Counted from the first letter of the stretch, positions 1-5,100 are shown. The stretch is 5,339 bases of DNA from Gammaproteobacteria bacterium (GCA_002402085.1 NVVB01000021.1:29146-34484); one strand, 5' to 3'. Notes: generated by a model from the letters alone, not told the origin. Numbers and translations are program-made.

Positions 1-143
1 TTTTTTATTCAAGCAGGGAGTCATAAAGCCCTATAGATGTGTTGGAGGTTAGCTTGGCTTGGTCCTTGGCTGAGGGGGCTAAATGATTAGGTAGGCCTAT
101 TTTGACTTCTGGGGCGTGAGCCGTTTTTAGGGCGTCAGTTAAA
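1..143. other. No supportable gene at left edge
   Basis: All three plus-strand frames meet a stop by about position 52, so at most the last few codons of a gene entering from the left could be here, and none is recognisable. On the minus strand one frame is open from 193 down to a TAA at 5-7 (about 62 codons). It has no ATG, GTG or TTG anywhere and begins right after another stop, so it is not called as a gene. The segment is the upstream region of the cyclophilin gene. Confidence 0.5.
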
Positions 144-171
144 TCGACTGGCGGTTTGGGTATGCTATTAT
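144..171 (+). promoter_or_regulatory. Predicted sigma-70 promoter for the cyclophilin gene
   Basis: An extended -10 element, TG-C-TATTAT, lies at 163-171 (the hexamer at 166-171 matches TATAAT at five of six bases). A weak -35 hexamer, TCGACT, sits 16 bp upstream at 144-149 and matches TTGACA at four of six. Transcription would start near 178 and leave a leader of about 33 nt before the ATG at 211. The call rests on motif reading alone. Confidence 0.4.
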
Positions 172-210
172 GGCGTCTTTTTTCGGAATACTTTTATATT
201 TGGGGGAGTT

Positions 211-789
211 ATGTTCAGAAGAGTTTTAAAAAATACCGGGTTTATAGCGCTGTCTTTGGTGTTACTCATGGGGCTCAATGGTTTTTTGCGGGCGGGGCCT
301 GTGGTTGTAATGGAGACGAGTTTAGGGAATATCGAGATTACTTTGGATGACAAAAAGGCGCCTATCTCTACGAAGAACTTCTTAAAATATGTCGATGAAG
401 GTTTTTATGAAGGAATTATATTTCATCGCGTAATTCCCGGCTTTATGGTGCAAGGCGGTGGTTTTGATCAATCCATGACTAAAAAAGATAATCATGTGCC
501 TATTACTAATGAGGCTGATAACGGCCTTAAGAATGTTAAAGGTTCAATTGCGATGGCCCGTACTTCACAGCTTAATAGTGCGACTTCGCAATTTTTTATT
601 AATACTGTCGACAATAATGCATTAGACCATCGGCCGGGAAATTTTGGTTATGCCGTCTTTGGGAATGTGTCTAAAGGCATGGGTGTATTAGATAAGATTG
701 AGTCAGCGGCGACTATGCGCAGTGGTTCGCATGGCAATCTGCCTAAAAAGCAAATTGTCATTAAAAAGGCATATCGTAAGAAGAAGTGA
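211..789 (+). CDS. ppiA: Periplasmic cyclophilin-type peptidyl-prolyl cis-trans isomerase
   Basis: This is a 192-residue cyclophilin that interconverts cis and trans X-Pro peptide bonds and assists protein folding. Family signatures are clear: FHRVIPGFMVQGG at residues 71-83 carries catalytic Arg73 and Gln81, Met115/Arg117 follow in the AMAR stretch, SQFFIN spans 126-131, and YAVFG spans 147-151. Phe145 stands near the position where eukaryotic cyclophilin A has its drug-binding Trp, as is usual in bacteria. The N-terminus (MFRRVLK, then a hydrophobic stretch at about 9-26 ending in LRA-GP) looks like a Sec signal peptide cleaved near Ala28, so I infer a periplasmic enzyme of the PpiA type rather than cytoplasmic PpiB. 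The tail is basic (AYRKKK). The ATG at 211 follows a GGGGGAG Shine-Dalgarno-like run at 202-208, and no upstream in-frame ATG, GTG or TTG competes. The gene appears monocistronic, with its own promoter and terminator. Family assignment is firm; ppiA rather than another periplasmic cyclophilin is an inference. Confidence 0.93.
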   Translation: MFRRVLKNTGFIALSLVLLMGLNGFLRAGPVVVMETSLGNIEITLDDKKAPISTKNFLKYVDEGFYEGIIFHRVIPGFMVQGGGFDQSMTKKDNHVPITNEADNGLKNVKGSIAMARTSQLNSATSQFFINTVDNNALDHRPGNFGYAVFGNVSKGMGVLDKIESAATMRSGSHGNLPKKQIVIKKAYRKKK

Positions 790-822
790 TTTCCCGAAGG
801 ATGAAGGGCTCCCTGAGAGGGG

Positions 823-846
823 CCCTCTGGCGAGGGTTGGTTTTTT
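823..846 (+). terminator. Intrinsic terminator after the cyclophilin gene
   Basis: A five-base-pair GC-rich stem, CCCTC (823-827) with GAGGG (832-836), closes a TGGC loop and is followed by TTGG and a run of six T (841-846). This is a standard Rho-independent layout 34 bp after the cyclophilin stop codon. A competing upstream stem, GGGCTCC (806-812) with GGGGCCC (819-825), shares bases 823-825, so the two hairpins cannot both form. Confidence 0.7.
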
Positions 847-867
847 GTGTCTGGTGAGATGAAGCTG

Positions 868-903
868 AAATTCTTAAGGGGGTGGCCGTCCCAATAAGAA
901 TTT
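868..903. repeat. Inverted repeat between convergent genes
   Basis: AAATTCTTA (868-876) is a perfect 9-bp inverted match to TAAGAATTT (895-903). Inside it, GGGG (878-881) can pair with TCCC (889-892), using one G-T wobble, around the GTGGCCG loop (882-888). It lies 16 bp past the lysR stop on the minus strand and downstream of the cyclophilin terminator. It could help end or stabilise the lysR transcript, but no T-run follows it in either direction, so it is not a classical terminator. Confidence 0.5.
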
Positions 904-918
904 AAGTGTGGGTGTTTT

Positions 919-1884
919 CTAGATGGCGGGTTCTGGAGTTCGGTCTGTCATTGCAAAAAAAGGCTTGCTACCAGCAATGGATTGCTCGTGCATCACTTTG
1001 ATTATATGGTCTCTCATCCATTGGTTACTTGGATCGTTCTCTGCGTTCTCGTGCCAATATAGATAGGTTTGGATGGGCGGGATTTCTAATGGCAAGTCAA
1101 ATACTTGCATCCCCAAATGAGACTGAAAGGATAGCCCTAATGCCCGCGGTACCGTTAATATGTAGTCCGTCATTAGGATCAGCGGTGGCGAAGAGAAGTG
1201 AGTATGCGTTTCGATCACTATATTGCGCTTTATTCCTAGTCGAGCTAATTCGGTGTCGAGGAAGGACGTGTGATTGTTGCTAGCACTGATAGTCAGGTGC
1301 TGAGCGTCGGCGTATTGCTGCAGTGACAACGTGCCCTGAATCGTTGGGTGATCATTGCGAGCAACGCAGACGCGGTCTTCTTCCTTGATTTTTAATTGGC
1401 GAATGTTCGGGGGGACTTTACAGGGACCCTCAATCGCAATGTCTAGTGCGCCTGTTGTTAAATCATTGGTAAGCTCAGTTTCGCGATGATGAGTCGTTTT
1501 CAAGCTTATGTTAGGTGCGTGTTGACTCAACACCGGTACCAAGTCCGGCATTAGTGTGCATTCTTCAATATCAGGAATCGATAATTTATAACGTTTGCTG
1601 GATGTTGACGGGTCGAAACAATGCCCTTCTTGGACGCTGGTCCTAAGTAACAGCAATGCTTCACGTACAGACGGAATAACATTTTGCGCCACCGGGGTGG
1701 GCATCATACCTTGCGCTGTTCTTGTGAAAAGGACGTCATTAAACGATTCCCTTAGGCGCGCTAAGGCATTACTTACGGCCGGCTGCGTGATCCCCAGAAT
1801 TTGCCCCGCGCGGGTAAGGTTCTGTTCCGTGTAAATAATATCAAAGATATGGAATAAGTTGAGGTCGATTTTAGTTAGATTCAT
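919..1884 (-). CDS. LysR-family transcriptional regulator, NodD/LeuO-like
   Basis: From the ATG at 1884 this gives 321 residues, a normal LysR length. The N-terminus is typical (MNLTKIDLNLFHIF), followed by a winged helix-turn-helix: LTRAGQILGITQPAVSNALARLR at about 23-45, and the wing segment LFTRTAQGMMPTPVA at about 52-66. The rest, from about residue 95, fits a periplasmic-binding-protein-like effector domain, opening with YKLSIPDIEE. The DNA-binding half resembles the NodD/LeuO branch; effector and targets cannot be read from sequence. The frame stays open upstream to a TTG at 1986, which would add 34 residues absent from the family, so I reject that start. No Shine-Dalgarno sequence precedes the ATG. 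The gene is divergent from the dehydrogenase at 2661, the usual LysR arrangement with a target, but the 776-bp gap is unusually long. Autoregulation is possible but unproven. The final residues (FFAMTDRTPEPAI) extend slightly past the usual domain end. Confidence 0.92.
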   Translation of the reverse strand: MNLTKIDLNLFHIFDIIYTEQNLTRAGQILGITQPAVSNALARLRESFNDVLFTRTAQGMMPTPVAQNVIPSVREALLLLRTSVQEGHCFDPSTSSKRYKLSIPDIEECTLMPDLVPVLSQHAPNISLKTTHHRETELTNDLTTGALDIAIEGPCKVPPNIRQLKIKEEDRVCVARNDHPTIQGTLSLQQYADAQHLTISASNNHTSFLDTELARLGIKRNIVIETHTHFSSPPLILMTDYILTVPRALGLSFQSHLGMQVFDLPLEIPPIQTYLYWHENAENDPSNQWMRDHIIKVMHEQSIAGSKPFFAMTDRTPEPAI

Positions 1885-1906
1885 TTTAGTATTATGGTCA
1901 GTTATG

Positions 1907-1937
1907 GTTATAGGCAAGGCAGATTGTAGGTTGTAAA
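1907..1937 (-). promoter_or_regulatory. Possible lysR promoter
   Basis: On the minus strand TTTACA (1932-1937, five of six to TTGACA) and TATAAC (1907-1912, five of six to TATAAT) are separated by 19 bp, slightly longer than ideal. The start would fall near 1900, leaving a leader of about 16 nt. A second -10-like CATAAT (1891-1896) lies only six bases before the ATG and would give a leaderless message. The sequence TTATGGT occurs twice on the plus strand here, at 1892-1898 and 1902-1908, exactly 10 bp apart, and could be paired operator half-sites. Confidence 0.3.
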
Positions 1938-2496
1938 AGGCCAGTGACGCAAGCGATATGGCAGGTAATACAACAAATGGTAACAATGATGTGAGTTTGA
2001 TATTACAAATGTGTCCTTATTATTGGTTTGGTTAATGCCAGGTAATCATGCTTTGTAATACCTTTCGAGTTAAGCCTAAAAATAGCGGTAAAAAGGCGCA
2101 GTCCGTTGTTTTGTTTTTTTAAGCTCAGCCTCAAAAATAAAACTTTTGTATTTAAAATTAATTGTTCCTGGACTGTTTCGGACATTATTTTACCTGCGAA
2201 TGAAGGGGATACTTTCAGCATTGTTAATCGATATGAAAAGTACGGTAGAAATGATTGATTATAAAATTAATAACCGGTTGCACCGGATGATTTTCAGTTC
2301 TATTCGATGATTTATGGTTTCAGTCGTTAGCTTAGTTCGGGCACTGTAGGGGAAAGCGTCGTGAGCCGGTTAGGTCAAAATTTGCTCAAGCCAATGGTTA
2401 TAAACACTTGTTTTTATTCTGTGACGTGTTTTTTCTTATTTCGTAGCAAGTTAACCCCCCTATATACACCTCATATTGACTGAAATAGGGTGGATT

Positions 2497-2526
2497 TCGC
2501 ACCAGTTTTGCACTGTTTTGGTGCGA
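2497..2526. promoter_or_regulatory. 30-bp inverted repeat with embedded sigma-54-like motif
   Basis: TCGCACCA (2497-2504) and TGGTGCGA (2519-2526) are perfect 8-bp inverted arms. Their centres are 22 bp apart, about two helical turns, as expected for a dimeric regulator. The left arm also begins a sequence close to a sigma-54 promoter: TCGCAC, five bases, then TTGCA (2497-2512), against TGGCAC-N5-TTGCA. The only mismatch is in the nearly invariant -24 GG (CG here), which weakens the sigma-54 reading. If used, transcription would start near 2523, about 138 nt before the dehydrogenase ATG. Operator is the better guess. Confidence 0.4.
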
Positions 2527-2644
2527 GACTCTCGGGTCAATGCGTGTATTAAGCATGAAAATTGATCGAGTTTGGTTATCAAATGATAGGTATGGTAGGC
2601 TTCGTGCCCGAAGATATGGCCTATATAGCCTGTTAATGTCACTT

Positions 2645-2650
2645 GAGGAG
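2645..2650 (+). promoter_or_regulatory. Ribosome binding site that sets the dehydrogenase start
   Basis: GAGGAG lies 10 bases before the ATG at 2661. A longer in-frame start at TTG 2643 would put this Shine-Dalgarno sequence inside the coding region and add six residues not typical of the family, so the ATG at 2661 is preferred. Confidence 0.8.
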
Positions 2651-2660
2651 TATTTTAATA

Positions 2661-3509
2661 ATGTCTATTAGTTTCGAAGGTAAAGTCGCTGTAATCACTG
2701 GTGCAGGCGGCGGATTAGGAAAGCAACACGCTCTAGAGCTTGCTAAACGTGGCGCTAAAGTGGTTGTTAACGACCTAGGTGGAACTATGGACGGTTCTGG
2801 CGGTTCCAGTGAAGCTGCGCTTCAAGTGGTTGAAGAAATCAAAGCTGCTGGCGGCGAAGCGATCGCTAACGGCGGTTCAGTTTCTGACCGTGCTGGCGCT
2901 CAGAGCCTAATCGACGATGCAATGAATGCATGGGGCCGTGTTGATATCGTAGTCAACAATGCTGGTATTTTGAGAGATAAAAGCTTCTCTAAAATGGAAT
3001 TGGACGACTTCCAATTGGTTTTAGACGTGCATCTAACAGGTAGTGTTAACGTAACTAAGGCTGCTTGGCCTATCATGCGTGAGCAAAACTACGGTCGTAT
3101 CGTTATGACTACTTCTACTTCTGGTCTATTTGGTAACTTCGGACAAACTAACTACGGTGCAGCGAAATTAGGCCTAGTTGGATTCATGAATACCCTTAAA
3201 ATCGAAGGGCAGAAGAACAATATCAAAACTAATGCGATTGCACCTGTAGCTGCAACTCGTATGACTGAGAACCTTATTCCTAAAGCGATGCTTGATCAGC
3301 TTGGGCCAGAGCTTGTAACTCCTGCGGTTGTATTCTTATGTTCTGACGATGCGCCTAATGGAAACATTTTACAAGCAGCTGGCGGTCGTTATTTCCGTGC
3401 TCAAATCATTGAAAATCAAGGTGTTACCATCGGAGCTGGCGCTTCTGTTGAAGATATCGCTGAAAACATCGATGCGATCTGTGACATGACTGGCGCTACT
3501 GGCCGGTAG
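2661..3509 (+). CDS. Short-chain dehydrogenase/reductase, MFE-2 (3R)-hydroxyacyl-CoA dehydrogenase-like
   Basis: This is a 282-residue classical short-chain dehydrogenase with one Rossmann domain. Visible motifs are the cofactor loop TGAGGGLG (13-20), Asp38 after beta-2 in VVVNDLGG (pointing to NAD rather than NADP), NNAG (99-102), catalytic Ser152, the YGAAK box with Tyr165 and Lys169, and APVAATRMTE (194-203) at the substrate side. The long NDLGG-MDGSGGSS insertion, DVHLTGS (122-128, with His where many family members have Asn), GRIVMTTSTSGLFGNFGQTNY and the C-terminal extension match the dehydrogenase unit of the peroxisomal multifunctional enzyme 2 (HSD17B4) and its bacterial relatives. 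I infer oxidation of a (3R)-hydroxyacyl-CoA or similar hydroxy/keto lipid substrate in the cytoplasm, but the substrate is not fixed by sequence and no hydratase or thiolase gene is adjacent. Codons favour GGT, CGT, AAC and CTA more than the neighbours do, suggesting strong expression. The divergent LysR at 1884 is a candidate regulator. Confidence 0.9.
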   Translation: MSISFEGKVAVITGAGGGLGKQHALELAKRGAKVVVNDLGGTMDGSGGSSEAALQVVEEIKAAGGEAIANGGSVSDRAGAQSLIDDAMNAWGRVDIVVNNAGILRDKSFSKMELDDFQLVLDVHLTGSVNVTKAAWPIMREQNYGRIVMTTSTSGLFGNFGQTNYGAAKLGLVGFMNTLKIEGQKNNIKTNAIAPVAATRMTENLIPKAMLDQLGPELVTPAVVFLCSDDAPNGNILQAAGGRYFRAQIIENQGVTIGAGASVEDIAENIDAICDMTGATGR

Positions 3510-3561
3510 TTCGGTAAGCAATTAGGGTACGTGGACGATTGCTCTGCGTGACTTAATATTG

Positions 3562-3605
3562 GGTTGTTAGCCTGGTGAATGTTTTTTAATGCCAAGCTAA
3601 CAACC
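3562..3605. repeat. Large hairpin downstream of the dehydrogenase
   Basis: GGTTGTTAGC (3562-3571) pairs perfectly with GCTAACAACC (3596-3605). After a mismatch, TGG (3573-3575) can also pair with CCA (3592-3594), leaving a loop with six T at 3582-3587. It begins 52 bp after the dehydrogenase stop. It probably stabilises or helps end that transcript, but there is no T-run after the stem, so it is not a textbook intrinsic terminator. The arms run GTT-outward, opposite to integron attC sites. Confidence 0.55.
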
Positions 3606-3966
3606 GAGTCCTTCCGCCACATTACGCTAACGAAAATCTTATAAATTATAATTTCAGCCGTGATTTAACGATGTTTTAAGTTGATTTCGGTGACTAGGCC
3701 ATCCCCTTCTTTTTTCAAGTGCGTCCGCGCATTCTGTTTATTCCCTTTTTGTATAAGCTCGTCGGCTGTTATCGAACTCTCAGCGACTAATGATCGCGTT
3801 TATCTGAAGTTTCTATTTGATGTGCTTCAGACTTGCTATGGATCACAGAATTTCGCTCCAATCAGGATAGATTAATCTTACTGGAATAAAGAACTGCCTT
3901 ATTTAGGCATAAGATAGGCATGGTAATTTTTGGTCATGCAGATTTAATTTAGAGTGGTGGTTACAA
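3606..3966. other. Intergenic region without a convincing gene
   Basis: About 360 bp lie between the post-dehydrogenase hairpin and the next gene. A 64-codon plus-strand frame (3681-3875) would need a TTG start, has no ribosome binding site and resembles nothing I recognise. Visible structures are an AT-rich TTATAA-A-TTATAA repeat near 3640, a perfect 10-bp palindrome AGATTAATCT (3869-3878), and a small hairpin CTTAT (3898-3902)/ATAAG (3909-3913). I could not pick a convincing promoter for the gene at 3967. A small RNA cannot be excluded. Confidence 0.4.
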
Positions 3967-4176
3967 ATGAAAAAGAACAAACGACGCGATGATGTTGGAT
4001 CTACTACGTTTTATCGGTCTGATCGTTATTATAGTGAGATGGGCTCATGGTTCGCAAAAACCCGAGAAGGTGATGAGTTAGGCCCCTTTGATTCAAAAAT
4101 TGAAGCGAAGGAAGCGTTGCAAGCTCACATAGAAATTATTCTAACGGATGAAGCGAAGGTCTCGGTTTGCCATTAA
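3967..4176 (+). CDS. Small protein, possibly DUF6316 family
   Basis: This is a 69-residue cytoplasmic protein with no signal peptide or membrane segment. After a basic head (MKKNKRRDD), the core reads FYRSDRYYSEMGSWFAKTREG (15-35), then GPFDSKIEAKEAL (39-51) and a helical tail. The pattern of R-S-R/D-aromatic, G-x-W-[FY], TREG and GPF-x-S-x-x-E-A matches, from memory, small gammaproteobacterial proteins labelled DUF6316. The paired aromatics and GPF turn suggest a small beta-sheet fold followed by a helix; no biochemical role is known to me. The ATG at 3967 is preceded by a weak purine-rich AGAGTGGTGG (3951-3960). The gene stands alone, convergent with the coiled-coil gene at 4375. Composition resembles a real gene rather than chance, and the recognisable core supports that. 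The family name is moderately sure, function unknown. Confidence 0.75.
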   Translation: MKKNKRRDDVGSTTFYRSDRYYSEMGSWFAKTREGDELGPFDSKIEAKEALQAHIEIILTDEAKVSVCH

Positions 4177-4219
4177 TGAGTGCGAACGCGCGGAGGGTAC
4201 AAACCTGTAGCCTTCTTGA

Positions 4220-4264
4220 CCCTAAGCTTTAACGGTATTGACGATGTAGTGTTAAAGTTTAGGG
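4220..4264. terminator. Long inverted repeat between convergent genes, possible terminator
   Basis: CCCTAAGCTTTAAC (4220-4233) pairs with GTTAAAGTTTAGGG (4251-4264) over 14 positions, with a single G-T wobble, around a 17-nt loop. It lies 43 bp past the stop of the small-protein gene. On the plus strand it is followed by CGTATTTTAGG, a weak T-run, so it may terminate that gene. The right arm's last four bases are also the first four of the 12-bp tandem array. Confidence 0.55.
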
Positions 4265-4320
4265 CGTATTTTAGGACGTAGCTAAGGACGCAGTTAAGGA
4301 CGTAGTTAAGGGCGTAGTTT
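4261..4320. repeat. Five tandem copies of a 12-bp unit
   Basis: Units start at 4261, 4273, 4285, 4297 and 4309 and read AGGGCGTATTTT, AGGACGTAGCTA, AGGACGCAGTTA, AGGACGTAGTTA and AGGGCGTAGTTT (consensus AGGACGTAGTTA). The three central copies differ from the consensus at no more than two positions. The array is intergenic. Two plus-strand frames hit stops in most units; the third reads a DVVK-like tetrapeptide repeat but has no plausible start, so the array is not coding. Slippage-driven minisatellite or a cluster of protein binding sites are both possible. Confidence 0.85.
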
Positions 4321-4374
4321 TGGCGCGGGTGCTGCGCATTTTGGTTCGATGAAACTGGGCTCTAATTTAATCGC

Positions 4375-4953
4375 CTACGCAGGAATGGCGCTGCTTTTAT
4401 CTTGTGCTTGAGGAGGCGATTGTTCTGCTCGTTGTTGCTCTAATTCATCATTAGCAGGGGCAAGGGGTTTTTCTTCTACGGCCTGAGCGGGAATAACTGA
4501 TTCTAAACTTTCTCGCACGGTTTTGGTTTCCGACAAGTCTGTCTGTAGGCCGTTGATCTCATGTTCCCTTTCATTTATCTTGCTGCTTAGGTCGTTGATT
4601 TCAGTTATTAATTTTTCTACCCGCGATTCTATCCGACCTTCTTTCGAGCTTGCGTCATCAATGATGTCTTTGACATGAACATTAACCGACTCAAGGGTTT
4701 TCTGAATAATGGCCATCACCATTTCATCATTTTGCTCTGGCATCGTGCGCATTAGTTGAATTGCGTCTTCGATCCCATAGACAGATTTCAGTGTTTGATT
4801 TTTTTGCGTTGGTGCTACCTCGGGGCTTACCCCAATCGTTGTGTTGTCGCTAGCGGGTTCGCTTCCGTACCCCCCTGAACTACCCCCGAAATCGATGTTG
4901 CCCGAATCAACGCCTAGGCCGTTTTGATTTTTTTCTTTAGAAAATAAACCCAT
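4375..4953 (-). CDS. Uncharacterised coiled-coil protein
   Basis: This 192-residue protein is not one I can name. It has three parts. The head (1-54, starting MGLFSKEKNQ) is Gly/Ser/Asn-rich and probably disordered. A conserved-looking block at about 58-102 (VYGIEDAIQLMRTMPEQND, then MAIIQKTLESVNVHVKDIIDDA) appears to be a compact helical domain. A heptad-like Glu/Lys/Ile/Leu stretch at about 103-153 should form a coiled coil. The tail (154-192) is rich in Pro, Ala, Glu and Gln. No signal peptide or membrane segment is visible, so it is likely cytoplasmic and oligomeric, perhaps a scaffold. The ATG at 4953 follows AGAGG (complement of 4963-4967) nine bases upstream, and the stop is TAG at 4375-4377. 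I have a vague memory of similar GI-x-x-AI-x-LMR proteins in other proteobacteria, without a known function. It is divergent from the glutaredoxin-like gene, 250 bp away, with no operon partner. Confidence 0.85.
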   Translation of the reverse strand: MGLFSKEKNQNGLGVDSGNIDFGGSSGGYGSEPASDNTTIGVSPEVAPTQKNQTLKSVYGIEDAIQLMRTMPEQNDEMVMAIIQKTLESVNVHVKDIIDDASSKEGRIESRVEKLITEINDLSSKINEREHEINGLQTDLSETKTVRESLESVIPAQAVEEKPLAPANDELEQQRAEQSPPQAQDKSSAIPA

Positions 4954-5021
4954 GTTTGGCTGCCTCTAAAATTGTTTGAGTCGCTTTGGCTATGTGATTA
5001 TTGATAATAAAATTATTTTGA

Positions 5022-5085
5022 AATGAGAACTCCGATACTGTTCGCTCGTCTAGGCAAAGTTCATAGGCCATCTGGAGTTCTTATT
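5022..5085. repeat. Inverted repeat in the divergent intergenic region
   Basis: AAATGAGAACTCC (5021-5033) and GGAGTTCTTATT (5074-5085) form 12 paired positions (5022-5033 with 5074-5085), one of them a G-T wobble, around a 40-nt spacer. The spacer also holds a direct repeat, TAGGC at 5051-5055 and 5064-5068. It lies just upstream of the glutaredoxin promoter and about 70 bp before the coiled-coil gene start, so it could be a shared operator or a hairpin in an unmapped transcript. Confidence 0.5.
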
Positions 5086-5100
5086 AAGATAGAATAGTTT

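Larger units (their letters stand above)
1885..2660. other. Long AT-rich intergenic region between lysR and the dehydrogenase
   Basis: About 776 bp separate the two divergent start codons. I find no convincing gene. A 72-codon minus-strand frame ending at 2003 has an ATG (2221) but no ribosome binding site, a Lys/Asn/Leu-rich composition and no recognisable motif. A 60-codon minus-strand frame (2460-2642) overlaps the dehydrogenase leader and lacks support. The identifiable items are the lysR promoter elements, the 30-bp inverted repeat at 2497-2526, a small hairpin CTTCG-TGCC-CGAAG at 2600-2613, and the ribosome binding site at 2645. A TTGACT (2476-2481) looks like a -35 box but has no matching -10. 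Confidence 0.5.

Noticed and set aside
5..193. Minus-strand open frame of about 62 codons ending with TAA at 5-7
   Set aside because: It has no ATG, GTG or TTG codon and begins right after another in-frame stop at 194-196. It could only be real as a frameshifted remnant, for which there is no recognisable similarity.
1884..1986. N-terminal extension of the LysR protein from TTG at 1986
   Set aside because: The 34 extra residues precede the canonical LysR start, no ribosome binding site is present, and the ATG at 1884 gives the usual domain layout and length.
2003..2221. 72-codon minus-strand frame upstream of lysR
   Set aside because: It lacks a ribosome binding site, is AT-driven in composition, and has no recognisable motif.
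2460..2642. 60-codon minus-strand frame in the dehydrogenase leader
   Set aside because: It overlaps the inverted repeat and leader of the divergent gene, and has no ribosome binding site or family resemblance.
3562..3605. Integron attC-like site suggested by GTTGTTAGC and GCTAACAAC arms
   Set aside because: In attC sites the AAC end of the left core and the GTT end of the right core face inward. Here the order is reversed, the GTTRRRY core is not matched exactly, and no integrase or cassette structure is present.
3681..3875. 64-codon plus-strand frame with TTG start
   Set aside because: The start codon is weak with no Shine-Dalgarno sequence, the Cys/Phe/Ser-rich composition looks non-coding, and nothing is recognised.
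4261..4320. CRISPR-like or iteron origin interpretation of the 12-bp array
   Set aside because: Units are contiguous without unique spacers and far too short for CRISPR repeats. No replication initiator gene, AT-rich unwinding region or DnaA box pattern adjoins the array.
4275..4350. Tetrapeptide-repeat reading (D-V-V-K-like) through the 12-bp array
   Set aside because: The frame opens directly after a stop inside the array, has no plausible start codon or ribosome binding site, and ends within about 25 codons.
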